From Dermacoccus abyssi (lineage in GTDB: Bacteria > Actinomycetota > Actinomycetes > Actinomycetales > Dermatophilaceae), in assembly GCF_003515945.1 (NCBI RefSeq), contig NZ_QWLM01000023.1, forward strand, positions 1-34,584: a stretch of DNA of 34,584 nt, in the 5' to 3' direction. A program made the translations under genes and the position numbers. Shown one piece after another: positions 25,801-33,688 of this stretch; position 1 is the first letter of the stretch, and each line of letters begins with the position of its first letter. The notes below the pieces were generated by a model. That model did not search any database, was not told the origin of the DNA, and saw only the letters and a list, made by a program, of their open reading frames with translations.

Positions 25801-27132
25801 ATGACAGCCTCGATGCCGCATTTGCGCATGTTCACGTCCGCCGCACGCCCCGCCGTCGCGGCCCTCGTCATCGTCACCGCTTCGGGTGGCTGCTCCTCGG
25901 GTGGCGGTGATGGCGGGGCGAGCAGATCCTCTCGGCAAGTGTCTCCCGGCGCCTCGTCGTCCGCGTCGTCATCGGCGAAGACGTCGTCACCTCGCGCCGA
26001 CGACCCCGTGGCACGAGCCCGCGAGCTGCGTCGCATGTACGACTACGCCGCGGCGACGGCCGCGCTGAAGGGTCAGACCTCGGAGGAAGCCGACGCCGAG
26101 CGTCGCGCCATCAACGACGCCAAGGCGAAGGCGAAACCGTTCGCCGACAACACGCAGATCTCGCACGTCTTCTACCACTCGCTCGTCGTCGACCCGGCGC
26201 TCGCGTTCCACGCCGGGCAGGGCAAGGCGCAGGGGTACAAGGACTACATGGTCACCAAGCGCGAGTTCGTGGCGCAGCTGAACTCGATGTACGCCAAGGG
26301 GTACGTGCTCGTCCATCCACAGCGGGTTGCCAAGCGGGGCGCGGACGGGCAGATGCACCCGGTGCCGATCGTGCTGCCGGCGGGCAAGAAGCCGCTCGTC
26401 CTTTCGGTTGACGACGTCAGCTACTACGAGTACATGGCCGGCGACGGGTTCGCGACGAGCCTCGTCGTCGACGGCTCGAAGGGCGTGCGCACCACCTACC
26501 CGGAGAAGGGTGGAAAGGTGCGCAAGGGGGCCGATGACGTCGTGCCGATCGTCGACGACTTCGTGCGCGAGCACCCGGATTTCTCCTACCGCGGGGACAA
26601 GGGCACGATCGCGCTCACGGGCTACAACGGGGTGCTGGGTTACCGCTCGTCGTACGCCGCGTACGGCCACAGTGCGAAGACCGACGCCGAGCGCGCCAAG
26701 GCTAGGACGGTGGCGAACGCGATGAAGGCCACGGGGTGGAACTTCGCGTCGCACTCGTACGGTCACATCAACATCACCAAGGCGTCGCTCGAGGCGATCA
26801 AAGCGGACGCGGCGCGCTGGGATGCCGACGTCAAGCCGATCGTCGGGCCGACGAAGGAGATCATCTTCGCGTTCGGTGCGGACATCTCGGACACCACGCC
26901 GTACTCGATGCGCAACCCGAAGTACGCGTTTCTCCACGGCGTCGAGGGGTTCGACTACTTCGCGAACGTCGACGGCTCGCGCTCGAGTTGGATCCAGTTC
27001 TCGCAAGGGTCGATGCGTCAGGGGCGGATCAACATCGACGGCATCGCACTCGACTCGGCGCGGGACGGGAAGTCCTCGGTGCTCTCGAACTTCTTCGATC
27101 CCGTCGCGACGCGCGACCCGGCTCGTCGCTGA
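25801..27132 (+). CDS. Polysaccharide-deacetylase-like lipoprotein
   Basis: The 443-residue protein starts at ATG 25801, behind GGAGGGGGC. A lipoprotein-type signal ends ASGGC (Cys31; the -3 position is Ser, atypical), then a Ser-rich linker. NodB-like motifs are present: VDDVSYY (Asp204, Asp205) and FASHSYGHI (His318, His322), giving the metal-binding Asp-His-His set of carbohydrate esterase family 4. A helical insertion lies between them. It probably deacetylates a cell-envelope polysaccharide outside the membrane. It is divergent from the amylosucrase gene, with 175 bases between starts. Confidence 0.75.
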   Translation: MTASMPHLRMFTSAARPAVAALVIVTASGGCSSGGGDGGASRSSRQVSPGASSSASSSAKTSSPRADDPVARARELRRMYDYAAATAALKGQTSEEADAERRAINDAKAKAKPFADNTQISHVFYHSLVVDPALAFHAGQGKAQGYKDYMVTKREFVAQLNSMYAKGYVLVHPQRVAKRGADGQMHPVPIVLPAGKKPLVLSVDDVSYYEYMAGDGFATSLVVDGSKGVRTTYPEKGGKVRKGADDVVPIVDDFVREHPDFSYRGDKGTIALTGYNGVLGYRSSYAAYGHSAKTDAERAKARTVANAMKATGWNFASHSYGHINITKASLEAIKADAARWDADVKPIVGPTKEIIFAFGADISDTTPYSMRNPKYAFLHGVEGFDYFANVDGSRSSWIQFSQGSMRQGRINIDGIALDSARDGKSSVLSNFFDPVATRDPARR

Positions 27133-27263
27133 CGGCGGTGCCCTGCGCGGGCGCGCGGATGGCAGGCCCGAGGGGGCGGTGCGATGTCGCCGGCCGATGC
27201 CCCGGGCGCAGGCCGTGGGCGAGGCGCTCGGATGCGATCACCGCCGGCCGCTGTTAAGCTTGC

Positions 27264-27401
27264 CTACGAGGGGAGTACTTCCCACGTTCCGATTTCGGTC
27301 AGTACGAGCGCGCCCAGCCGCGCTCCCGTGCGGAAGCGGCGACAGCGTCGTCGTGAAGGAGACCTCAGTTCAACACGTATGCGAACTGAGGTGTTCTCAT
27401 C
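27264..27401 (+). ncRNA. Probable yybP-ykoY (manganese) riboswitch upstream of terC
   Basis: The leader has the conserved GGGGAGTA (27270-27277) that opens yybP-ykoY aptamers, a middle part (TCGGTCAGTACGAG) like the GUCAAU-UCG segment, and the closing GAGACCTC. P1 is GAGG (27268-27271) with CCTC (27363-27366). TerC-family genes are classic targets (alx, ykoY). An alternative perfect 10-base hairpin (27362-27371 with 27383-27392) uses the same CCTC to hide the GAGG ribosome binding site (27388-27391). Ligand-stabilised P1 would free it, giving translational ON control by Mn2+. Family match is by eye. Confidence 0.7.
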
Positions 27402-28397
27402 ATGGAAACCATTGCCACACCGGCGCTCTGGACGACCACGATCGTCGGTGTTCTTGTTCTGTTCGTCCTTGACTTCATCGTCACGCGCAAGCCGCACGAG
27501 GTCTCGATGAAGGAAGCGACCGGGTGGTCGCTGTTCTACATCGGCCTGCCGGTGGCGTTCGGTGGGTGGCTCTGGTCGCAGCACGGCAGCCAGATCGGCA
27601 CCGAGTACTACACGGGTTACATCGTCGAGAAGTCGCTGTCGGTCGACAACCTGTTCATCTTCATGCTGCTGCTCGCGGCATTCGCAGTGCCGAAGGCCTA
27701 CCAGCAGCGGGTGCTGCTCATCGGTGTGGCGGGCGCGCTCGTCATGCGTGCCATCATGATCGCGATCGGCGCCTCGCTGCTGACCAAGTTCTCGTGGATG
27801 TTCGTCATCTTCGGTCTGTTCCTGCTGTGGACGGCCGTCAAGGTCTGGCGTGACACGCGTAGCGACGAGGAGGAAGAGATCGACCCGAGCGAGCTCGGTT
27901 CGGTGAAGTTCCTGCGCCGCTTCTACCCGGTGACCGACGACTACCGCGGCACGAGCATGAGCGTCGTCGAGGCCGACGAGACCGGTAAGAAGCGCCGCAT
28001 ACTGACGCCGCTGGCCGTCGTCACGGTGGCGGTGCTCGCGGCCGACGCGATGTTCGCGCTCGACTCGGTGCCCGCCGTCTACGGCATCACGGGCGACCCC
28101 TACCTCGTCTTCGTGACGAACGCGTTCGCGCTGCTCGGCCTGCGCGCGCTGTACTTCCTCGTCGAGGGCGTGCTGAGCAAGCTCGTGCACCTCGGGTACG
28201 GCCTCGCCATCATCCTCGCGTTCATCGGCTACAAGCTCATCGCGCACTGGGCGCACGACGTGTGGCACTGGGTGTGGACGCCGTCGACGGCCGTGTCGCT
28301 GTCGGTCATCGTCGTGTCGCTGCTCGCCGTGACGATCTCGAGCCTCGTCGTGACGCGTCGCGCCGAGCGCGAGGAGGCCACTCGTTCGAGCTCGTGA
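27402..28397 (+). CDS. TerC/Alx family membrane protein
   Basis: The 331-residue protein starts at ATG 27402 with GAGG 10 bases upstream. About nine membrane segments; family motifs are VEKSLSVDNLF and MFALDSVPAVYGIT, whose acidic residues are thought to bind metal. Alx/TerC proteins are linked to Mn2+ export and metalation of secreted proteins, and earlier to tellurite resistance. A charged loop (RSDEEEEIDPSELG) sits mid-protein. The leader riboswitch fits manganese homeostasis. No ter cluster surrounds it. Confidence 0.92.
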   Translation: METIATPALWTTTIVGVLVLFVLDFIVTRKPHEVSMKEATGWSLFYIGLPVAFGGWLWSQHGSQIGTEYYTGYIVEKSLSVDNLFIFMLLLAAFAVPKAYQQRVLLIGVAGALVMRAIMIAIGASLLTKFSWMFVIFGLFLLWTAVKVWRDTRSDEEEEIDPSELGSVKFLRRFYPVTDDYRGTSMSVVEADETGKKRRILTPLAVVTVAVLAADAMFALDSVPAVYGITGDPYLVFVTNAFALLGLRALYFLVEGVLSKLVHLGYGLAIILAFIGYKLIAHWAHDVWHWVWTPSTAVSLSVIVVSLLAVTISSLVVTRRAEREEATRSSS

Positions 28398-28411
28398 CTG
28401 AGTGACACGAG

Positions 28412-28440
28412 CGGGGCCGGGGTCGTGAACCTCGGCCCCG
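28412..28440 (+). terminator. Hairpin terminator after terC
   Basis: CGGGGCCG (28412-28419) pairs perfectly with CGGCCCCG (28433-28440) around 13 bases, followed by TTCCC. It stands just before the promoter of the next gene. Confidence 0.7.
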
Positions 28441-28443
28441 TTC

Positions 28444-28471
28444 CCATCCCCGGGCTCGGTGGCTACGAACA
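28444..28471 (+). promoter_or_regulatory. SigK-type promoter of the molybdoenzyme gene (leaderless)
   Basis: The -35 CCATCC is at 28444-28449, the spacer is 16 bases (28450-28465), and the -10 CGAACA is at 28466-28471. The ATG at 28478 begins 6 bases after the -10 ends, so transcription should start at or next to the A of ATG. The motif matches the mycobacterial SigK consensus (CCATCC, 16-17, CGAATA) as I recall it, and two further copies occur in this locus. Confidence 0.75.
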
Positions 28472-28477
28472 CCGGGC

Positions 28478-30025
28478 ATGACACCTCGCCCAGCCCTGGC
28501 CCGACGCAGCCGTCACGCTCTGGCCGGTGTGGCAGGCGGAGCCGCCGGTTTGTCGGTGGCCCATCTGCTCGCTGCTGCCTCGAACGCGTCGTCCTCACCG
28601 GTGCTCGCGGTCGGGTACGCGGTCATCGATCACACGCCGACGGCGGTGAAGGACTGGGCCATCGCCCACTTCGGCACCAAGGACAAGCCACTGCTCCTCG
28701 GCACGGTGGCGCTCGTCGTCGTCGTGGCCACGGCGCTCATCGGGCTGCTCGCGGGGCGGCGCAAAGCGTGGGGTGCGGTCGGCCTCGCCGCACTGGCCGC
28801 GGTGCCAGCCTGGGCCGTCATGACGCGGCCGAGCGCGCGGATCGTCGATCTCGGGCCGACGCTCGTGGCCTTCGTCGTCGGTATCGGCGTGATGCTGTTG
28901 CTGTTGCGGCTCAGTCCCTCGCCCACGCCGAGCGAGGAGGCGGATATGACCGAGCCCGGGCGGAGGGTTTTCGTCGGGGGCGTGCTCGGAAGCCTGGCGC
29001 TCAGTGGGCTCGCCGTCGCGGCGGGGCAGACGCTGCTGCAGGCGGCGAGCACGGCGAAACTGTCACTGCCGCGCGCGTGGCGTCGCGCCACACCGATTCC
29101 CGCGGGGTTCGAGCGGCGAAACCCCGCCATCACGCCGCTGCGCACACCGAACGAATCGTTCTACCGCGTCGACACGGCACTGACGGTGCCGCAGGTCGAG
29201 CGTGAGAGCTGGACCCTGACGATCGACGGCGACGTGCACCGCCGCGTCACGTTCACGTACGACGACATCGCTGCCATGAAGCTCGTCGAGAAGAACATCA
29301 CGATGACGTGCGTGAGCAACGAGGTCGGCGGCGAGTACGTCGGCGGCGCGACGTGGCTGGGCGTCCCGGTCCGCCGGCTGCTTGCCGAAGCGGGCATCAA
29401 GGAACCTCATCGCGCGGACGCGCAGGTTCTCAGCACGTCCACCGACGGGTTCACGGCGGGCACCCCGTTGGCGGCGATGCTCGATGACCGCGACGCGCTG
29501 CTCGCCATCGGTATGAACGGCGAGCCGCTCCCGCGGCGCCATGGTTTCCCGGCGCGACTCGTCGTGCCCGGCCTCTACGGCATGATCGGCTCGACGAAGT
29601 GGGTGACGAAACTGACGGTCACGACGTTCGCCGAGCACCAGGCCTACTGGACGCAGCGCGGGTGGTCGCACGATGCGCCCATCAAGCCGAGCGCTCGGAT
29701 CGACTCGCCGTCGTCACTCGCCCAGGTGAAGCGAGGCGTCATCAAGGTCGGCGGCATCGCGTGGGCGCAGCGCAGTGGCGTCCGCGGCGTGCAGGTACGC
29801 CTCGACGGCGGGCCGTGGCGTGACGCCGAGCTCGGGCCCGAGGTGAACGAGGACTTCTGGCGTCAGTGGATGTATCGCCTGGACGCGAGCTCACTACCCA
29901 CCGGCCAGCACACCGTCTCGGCACGGGTGATCGACGCCGACGGGGACACCCAGACGGCCGAGCGTGCCCCGGTCTTTCCGGACGGCTCGAGCGGCCTGCA
30001 GGAGCAGGTCTTCTTCCTTACCTGA
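28478..30025 (+). CDS. Membrane-anchored molybdopterin-dependent oxidoreductase (sulfite oxidase fold)
   Basis: The 515-residue protein starts at ATG 28478. Hydrophobic segments lie at about 13-35, 72-92, 97-115 and 124-145, and a fifth at 164-183 preceded by GRRVFVGG. The soluble part (about 210-420) is a SUOX-type molybdopterin domain with NITMTCVSNEVGG; Cys278 would bind molybdenum. After it, IKVGGIAWAQRSGV to the C-terminus is the Mo-co dimerisation Ig-like domain. This is the common actinobacterial architecture with an N-terminal membrane bundle. The substrate is unknown. It has a SigK-type promoter and belongs with the fasciclin gene downstream. No ribosome binding site is present, in line with a leaderless mRNA. 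Confidence 0.88.
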   Translation: MTPRPALARRSRHALAGVAGGAAGLSVAHLLAAASNASSSPVLAVGYAVIDHTPTAVKDWAIAHFGTKDKPLLLGTVALVVVVATALIGLLAGRRKAWGAVGLAALAAVPAWAVMTRPSARIVDLGPTLVAFVVGIGVMLLLLRLSPSPTPSEEADMTEPGRRVFVGGVLGSLALSGLAVAAGQTLLQAASTAKLSLPRAWRRATPIPAGFERRNPAITPLRTPNESFYRVDTALTVPQVERESWTLTIDGDVHRRVTFTYDDIAAMKLVEKNITMTCVSNEVGGEYVGGATWLGVPVRRLLAEAGIKEPHRADAQVLSTSTDGFTAGTPLAAMLDDRDALLAIGMNGEPLPRRHGFPARLVVPGLYGMIGSTKWVTKLTVTTFAEHQAYWTQRGWSHDAPIKPSARIDSPSSLAQVKRGVIKVGGIAWAQRSGVRGVQVRLDGGPWRDAELGPEVNEDFWRQWMYRLDASSLPTGQHTVSARVIDADGDTQTAERAPVFPDGSSGLQEQVFFLT

Positions 30026-30055
30026 GTTGCCAGGAAAAAAGTTTCGCGGCCACAC

Positions 30056-30083
30056 CCATCCGTCGGGCAGGCGGCTTCGAACC
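30056..30083 (+). promoter_or_regulatory. SigK-type promoter of the fasciclin gene
   Basis: CCATCC is at 30056-30061, the spacer is 16 bases (30062-30077), and CGAACC is at 30078-30083. The start should fall near 30090, giving a leader of about 68 bases. That leader contains the perfect palindrome GACCGATCGGTC (30104-30115). Confidence 0.75.
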
Positions 30084-30157
30084 CTTGATGACGATCGGAA
30101 GACGACCGATCGGTCAGAAGTCGGCTCAGGCCGAATCACCGCACCGAGGAGAAGATC

Positions 30158-30805
30158 ATGAAGTCCAAGGCCACCGCACTCGTTCTCGCCACCGCCGGAG
30201 CGCTCTCGCTCGGCGCGTGCGGCAACGGGGATTCCTCCAGCGGATCCAGCTCCGCGATGTCCTCCACGACCAGCGCGAGCTCGTCGGCCCAGGCCGACTC
30301 CTCCTCGTCCAGCGCGATGGGCGAGAAGGGTATGAACGCCAGCAAGCCGTTCGGCCCCGCCTGCTCGAGCGTGCCGAAGTCCGGCAAGGGCTCCTTCCAG
30401 GGCATGACGGGCGATCCGGTCGCCACGGCGGCGTCCAACAACCCGGCCCTCTCGACCCTGACGATGGCCATCAAGAAGGCGGGGCTCGTCGACACTCTCA
30501 ACACGAGCAAGGACCTCACGGTCTTCGCGCCCGCGAACTCGGCGTTCACGAAGCTGCCGAAGGCGCAGCTCGACAAGACGCTCGCCGACAAGGCCGCGCT
30601 GACCAAGCTCCTGACCGGTCACGTCGTCAAGGGCCGCATGGCGCCGAACCAGCTCGCGGGTGAGCACAAGACCCTCGCCGGGAGCACGGTGAAGGTGACC
30701 GGATCCGGCGAGAAGTTCATGGTGAACGGCAAGTCCTCGGTGGTGTGCGGGAACGTGCAGACCTCGAACGCCACCGTCTACATCATCGACTCGGTTCTCA
30801 TGTGA
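30158..30805 (+). CDS. Fasciclin (FAS1) domain lipoprotein, MPT83-like
   Basis: The 215-residue protein starts at ATG 30158 behind GAGGAG. A lipoprotein signal ends LGAC (Cys21), then a Ser/Ala-rich linker (about 25-60). One FAS1 domain follows: DPVATAASNNPALSTLTMAI, DLTVFAPANSAFTKLP and LLTGHVVKGRMAPNQL, ending NATVYIIDSVLM. FAS1 proteins mediate adhesion. The arrangement and size match mycobacterial MPT83/MPT70, which are controlled by SigK. Its promoter carries the same motif as sigK itself. Two Cys (ACSSV and VVCGN) may form a disulfide. Confidence 0.92.
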   Translation: MKSKATALVLATAGALSLGACGNGDSSSGSSSAMSSTTSASSSAQADSSSSSAMGEKGMNASKPFGPACSSVPKSGKGSFQGMTGDPVATAASNNPALSTLTMAIKKAGLVDTLNTSKDLTVFAPANSAFTKLPKAQLDKTLADKAALTKLLTGHVVKGRMAPNQLAGEHKTLAGSTVKVTGSGEKFMVNGKSSVVCGNVQTSNATVYIIDSVLM

Positions 30806-30826
30806 TGTGAACCCTCGGACGTCGAA

Positions 30827-30862
30827 GCCGGGCCCCACGAGAACGATCTCGTGGGGCCCGGC
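30827..30862. terminator. Bidirectional terminator between fasciclin and rskA
   Basis: GCCGGGCCCCACGAG (30827-30841) pairs perfectly with CTCGTGGGGCCCGGC (30848-30862) around a 6-base loop. It separates the convergent fasciclin and rskA genes. Confidence 0.85.
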
Positions 30863-30896
30863 TCCGTCGTCGGTCAGGGGTTCGCCGAGGGGCGGG

Positions 30897-31583
30897 TCAG
30901 GTGAGGTGGATCGTCAGCACGGGGTCGGAGGTGGGCTGCCGCGGCGTCGTACCCGCCTTCTCCAGTGTGGCGGCGACGATGCGGACTTCGCGCATGTCGG
31001 CGTTGAGCAGCATCGTGCTCTGACGGCCGTCGCGGTCGAACTGGCCTGAGTTGACCATGTGATTCGGTGTCGAGCCGGTCCACATCGTGTAGGCGTGTCC
31101 GGTTGCGGGTGCGAGGGCCGGCTCGAAGCGAATGGCCCCCTGGCCCTTGGAGTTGCGGGCCACCGTCACGGTGCTACCGGCGTACGTCGTTCGGCCCTTC
31201 TGCGATGTCTCGTCGTCGAGGATGTCCTGCGCCGTCACCGGCTGCTCGTCGCGCCGGTTACGCCACAGCCCGACTCCGCCGACGCCCACGACCGTGGCCG
31301 CCGCGCCTGCGAGAAAGAGACGTCGGCTCGGGCGGGATACCGGTCGGGTAGCTTCGCGGGTTTCAGCGTCAGTGGCGACCGCTCGCAGGATCTCGTCTCG
31401 CAGATGAGCCGGCGGGGCGGTGCTGCTGGGTACGGACAGGGACGCCGCAGCGTCACGCAGATGCTCGAGCTCGTTCCGACATGACGCGCAGGTGGCCAGG
31501 TGCTTCTCGAAGCGTCGTCGCTCGACGTCGTCGACGGCGTCAAGCGCGTAGGCGGCGACGAGGTCGTGCGGCTCGTCACGCAT
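30897..31583 (-). CDS. rskA: Anti-sigma-K factor
   Basis: The 228-residue protein starts at ATG 31581-31583, overlapping sigK by 8 bases. The N-terminal zinc-binding anti-sigma motif is HLATCASC (His28, Cys32, Cys35). One transmembrane helix spans about 88-107. The C-terminal extracytoplasmic RskA domain ends with TLEKAGTTPRQPTSDPVLTI. In mycobacteria RskA holds SigK at the membrane until it is cleaved in steps. The stop faces the fasciclin gene across a shared terminator. Gene identity follows from the overlap with sigK and the domain layout. Confidence 0.9.
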   Translation of the reverse strand: MRDEPHDLVAAYALDAVDDVERRRFEKHLATCASCRNELEHLRDAAASLSVPSSTAPPAHLRDEILRAVATDAETREATRPVSRPSRRLFLAGAAATVVGVGGVGLWRNRRDEQPVTAQDILDDETSQKGRTTYAGSTVTVARNSKGQGAIRFEPALAPATGHAYTMWTGSTPNHMVNSGQFDRDGRQSTMLLNADMREVRIVAATLEKAGTTPRQPTSDPVLTIHLT

Positions 31584-32154
31584 GGTCGCCTCCTTCCTCG
31601 GTTGACGTGAGGCAGTCCGCCAGCCGGCGCAGGCCGTCTCGGATGCGCGACTTCACCGTGCCGAGGGGTGCGTCGAGGCGCGTCGCCACCTCGTGGTGGG
31701 TGAGGCCGTCCCAGTAGGCCAGTTCGATGCTGGGGCGTTGGGCGGGGCTCAGGGTTTCGAGACAGTCACGCACGTCGGCGCGTTCCTGGGCGTGCATGGC
31801 TGCCTCCTCCGGCCCCGGCGACGGTGGTTCGTATGACTGCTTGGCGTAGGAGTTCTCGCGCGTTCGCGAGGCCTGAACGCTGCGCACGGTGTCGACGGCC
31901 CGGCGGTGTGCGATGGCGAGCATCCACCCCCACGGGCTGCCGTCGACGCGAAAGGTGTTGGCCTTGCGCCAGATCTCGAGAAAGACTTCCTGAGTGCATT
32001 CCTCGGCCATCGACGGGTCGCGCACCACGCGCAGTACGAGCCCATGGACGCGCGCCGACGATTGGTCGTACACCTCGGCGAAGGCAGTCTGGTCGCCGGT
32101 GCCGCAGCGAGCGAGTGACGCGGCCAGGGATGCCGCCGCAGTCGAGTCGCCCAT
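31576..32154 (-). CDS. sigK: ECF sigma factor SigK
   Basis: The 192-residue protein starts at ATG 32152-32154. Region 2 has DPSMAEECTQEVFLEIWRKA and GWMLAIAHRRAVDTVR; region 4 has LSPAQRPSIELAYWDGLT, HHEVATRLDAPLGTVKSRIR and DGLRRL. It belongs to the SigK-like (ECF19) group, judged by the paired RskA and the fasciclin target. It should direct RNA polymerase to the three CCATCC/CGAAC promoters of this locus, including its own, making a positive loop restrained by RskA. Confidence 0.92.
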   Translation of the reverse strand: MGDSTAAASLAASLARCGTGDQTAFAEVYDQSSARVHGLVLRVVRDPSMAEECTQEVFLEIWRKANTFRVDGSPWGWMLAIAHRRAVDTVRSVQASRTRENSYAKQSYEPPSPGPEEAAMHAQERADVRDCLETLSPAQRPSIELAYWDGLTHHEVATRLDAPLGTVKSRIRDGLRRLADCLTSTEEGGDHA

Positions 32155-32205
32155 GGGTCACCATCCTGCCTCACTCCCACCTGTTCTCGCTGCCCGGATG
32201 TGAGG

Positions 32206-32233
32206 TGTTCGGCGCCGGCGGCGTGGCGGATGG
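32206..32233 (-). promoter_or_regulatory. SigK-type autoregulatory promoter of sigK-rskA
   Basis: On the minus strand CCATCC (32228-32233), a 16-base spacer (32212-32227) and CGAACA (32206-32211) occur. Transcription would start near 32199, giving a leader of about 45 bases to the sigK ATG. Confidence 0.75.
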
Positions 32234-32462
32234 GCGGGCGGATGCGTTTGGCCTTGCATGCTTCGGCCTGCAGCTGAGGTGTAGAAGAGCGCAATCAGCC
32301 GCTCGTGGTCGCCATTCCGATGCCCTCGGCGTGCGCCGGCCCCAAGGGGCATGCTCACCATCGGCTGCCCAGCGCGCGTCGCTCGAGGTGTCCTGGAGCA
32401 TTCCACCGCAGGTGCTTGCACCGAACTTCGCCCATTGGTCGCTGTGGGGTCCCTGAAGTCGT
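32234..32462. other. Intergenic stretch with no supported gene
   Basis: Between the sigK promoter and the HNH gene leader. Short frames here lack family features and start signals. No hairpin of note. Confidence 0.4.
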
Positions 32463-32468
32463 TACGCT
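32463..32468 (+). promoter_or_regulatory. Possible -10 box giving a leaderless transcript
   Basis: TACGCT (in GTTACGCT) ends 6 bases before ATG 32475, the spacing typical of leaderless actinobacterial messages. No strong -35 is visible. Confidence 0.35.
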
Positions 32469-32474
32469 CTCGCC

Positions 32475-32567
32475 ATGAGTGCCGAGCCCCGTCGGTGGGT
32501 CGCGTGCGAGAGGTCGACGGAACGTCGTCGTCTCGACAGGGCTGAACGGGCGACCGCAAGACTGTGA
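32475..32567 (+). CDS. Short leader ORF overlapping the HNH endonuclease start
   Basis: Thirty codons from ATG 32475 (MSAEPRRWVACERS onward, very rich in Arg) end at TGA 32565-32567. The TGA shares GTGA with the GTG start of the HNH gene, the usual sign of translational coupling. The HNH start has no ribosome binding site of its own. The peptide has no recognisable family; it may matter only through its translation. Confidence 0.45.
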   Translation: MSAEPRRWVACERSTERRRLDRAERATARL

Positions 32568-33475
32568 CCTGGTCGCCGCAGCAGCAGGATGACCTTCGGG
32601 CCGCTGCCATTGCGTGGCTATCGGCTCGGACCAATGACGGTCTGGACGCCCTCACGTCGGAGCAGATCAATGAGTTCACCTGGGGCGATGAGCGCTTCCG
32701 TCTCATGGATGCGCAGCGGGGGATCCGGAAGCCGCGTCAATTCGCGTCGGCTCTGTCCATCAGGACGACGTTTCGTCCCGCCGGCGCGGAACGGCCGTAC
32801 GAGGACGACCTCGGCGTGGACGGTTTGGTGCGCTACAAGTGGCGCGGCGACGACCCCGCGCATCCGGAGAACAGGTCTCTTCGTCAAGCCATGCACGAGA
32901 GAGTTCCGCTCATCTGGTTCTGGGGTGTGGGCGTTGCGCTCTACAAGCCGGTCTTCCCCGTCTACTTGATCGCCGAGGAGCAGCGGGAGCAACAGTTCGT
33001 CGTCGCGACGGACGGTCTTCAGCACCTGGAATCGACAGGATCACGGGTGGAGGAGGTCATGCGCCGCTACCTCAGGCAGGAGACTTATCGCCGCCTGCAC
33101 CAGCCAGTGTTTCGAAGCATCGTCATGCGGGCCTACGAGGCAAGCTGTGCCGTGTGCCAACTCAGGCACTCTGTCCTGTTGGATGCTGCTCACATCGTCG
33201 AAGATCGGCACGAAAGGGGTGTCGCGTCCGTTCGCAATGGTCTTGCGCTGTGCAAGATTCATCACGCCGCGTACGACGCGGGCATCCTGGGCCTCACGCC
33301 AGATCTGCGCGTGGAGGTCAGGGCAGACATTCTCGACGAGATCGATGGGCCCCTCCTGGAGCACGGGATCAAGCGCCTGCACGACACGCCTCTCATGGTG
33401 GTCCCCAGGAGCCGGCCGGAGCGCCCCGACCCGGAGCTTCTCGAGATTCACTACGAGCGGTTCCGGGCCTCATAG
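32564..33475 (+). CDS. HNH endonuclease, putative modification-dependent or defence nuclease
   Basis: The 303-residue protein starts at GTG 32564. The C-terminal HNH_2-type domain has CAVCQ (Cys195, Cys198), LLDAAHIVED (His210), RNGLALCKIHHAAYD (Asn225, Cys230, His233-234), a zinc-stabilised beta-beta-alpha metal site. The N-terminal 180 residues include IWFWGVGVALYKPVFPVYLIAEE and are likely the DNA-binding part. Relatives are annotated as restriction endonucleases. No methylase adjoins it, which would suit a solitary enzyme acting on modified or foreign DNA. It lies next to rearranged DNA. Confidence 0.8.
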   Translation: MTWSPQQQDDLRAAAIAWLSARTNDGLDALTSEQINEFTWGDERFRLMDAQRGIRKPRQFASALSIRTTFRPAGAERPYEDDLGVDGLVRYKWRGDDPAHPENRSLRQAMHERVPLIWFWGVGVALYKPVFPVYLIAEEQREQQFVVATDGLQHLESTGSRVEEVMRRYLRQETYRRLHQPVFRSIVMRAYEASCAVCQLRHSVLLDAAHIVEDRHERGVASVRNGLALCKIHHAAYDAGILGLTPDLRVEVRADILDEIDGPLLEHGIKRLHDTPLMVVPRSRPERPDPELLEIHYERFRAS

Positions 33476-33517
33476 TGTAGGCAGATGGCGCCCTCCGTCG
33501 ACGAGGCCGGGAGTTGG

Positions 33518-33555
33518 CTCGCCGTCGGGAGGGGCCCGTCAGTCCCGACGGCGAG
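33518..33555. terminator. Hairpin between the HNH gene and the phosphatase-like gene
   Basis: Arms CTCGCCGTCGGGA (33518-33530) and TCCCGACGGCGAG (33543-33555) pair perfectly around 12 bases. The right arm overlaps the end of the frame that continues past the phosphatase stop. Confidence 0.65.
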
Positions 33556-33688
33556 AGCTGCCGTAGAAGTACGCGCGGTATTCCTCGTCGGTGACCTCCC
33601 CCGCTACACGGGCCATGGAGACCGGGTGGAGGCCCGAACCGGGGTCGTCGGCCGAGGCGAGCTCGTCGTCATACCACCCCTTCGGCTC
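33539..33688 (-). other. In-frame continuation after the phosphatase stop codon (49 codons)
   Basis: Directly after TGA 33689-33691 the same frame stays open for 49 codons and looks coding: EPKGWYDDELASADDPGSGL, then MARVAGEVTDEEYRAYFYGS, ending RRRD at stop 33539-33541. The only ATG inside would give 24 residues. It is either the natural tail of the gene cut by a nonsense mutation or a separate small gene with an unseen start. Confidence 0.4.
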
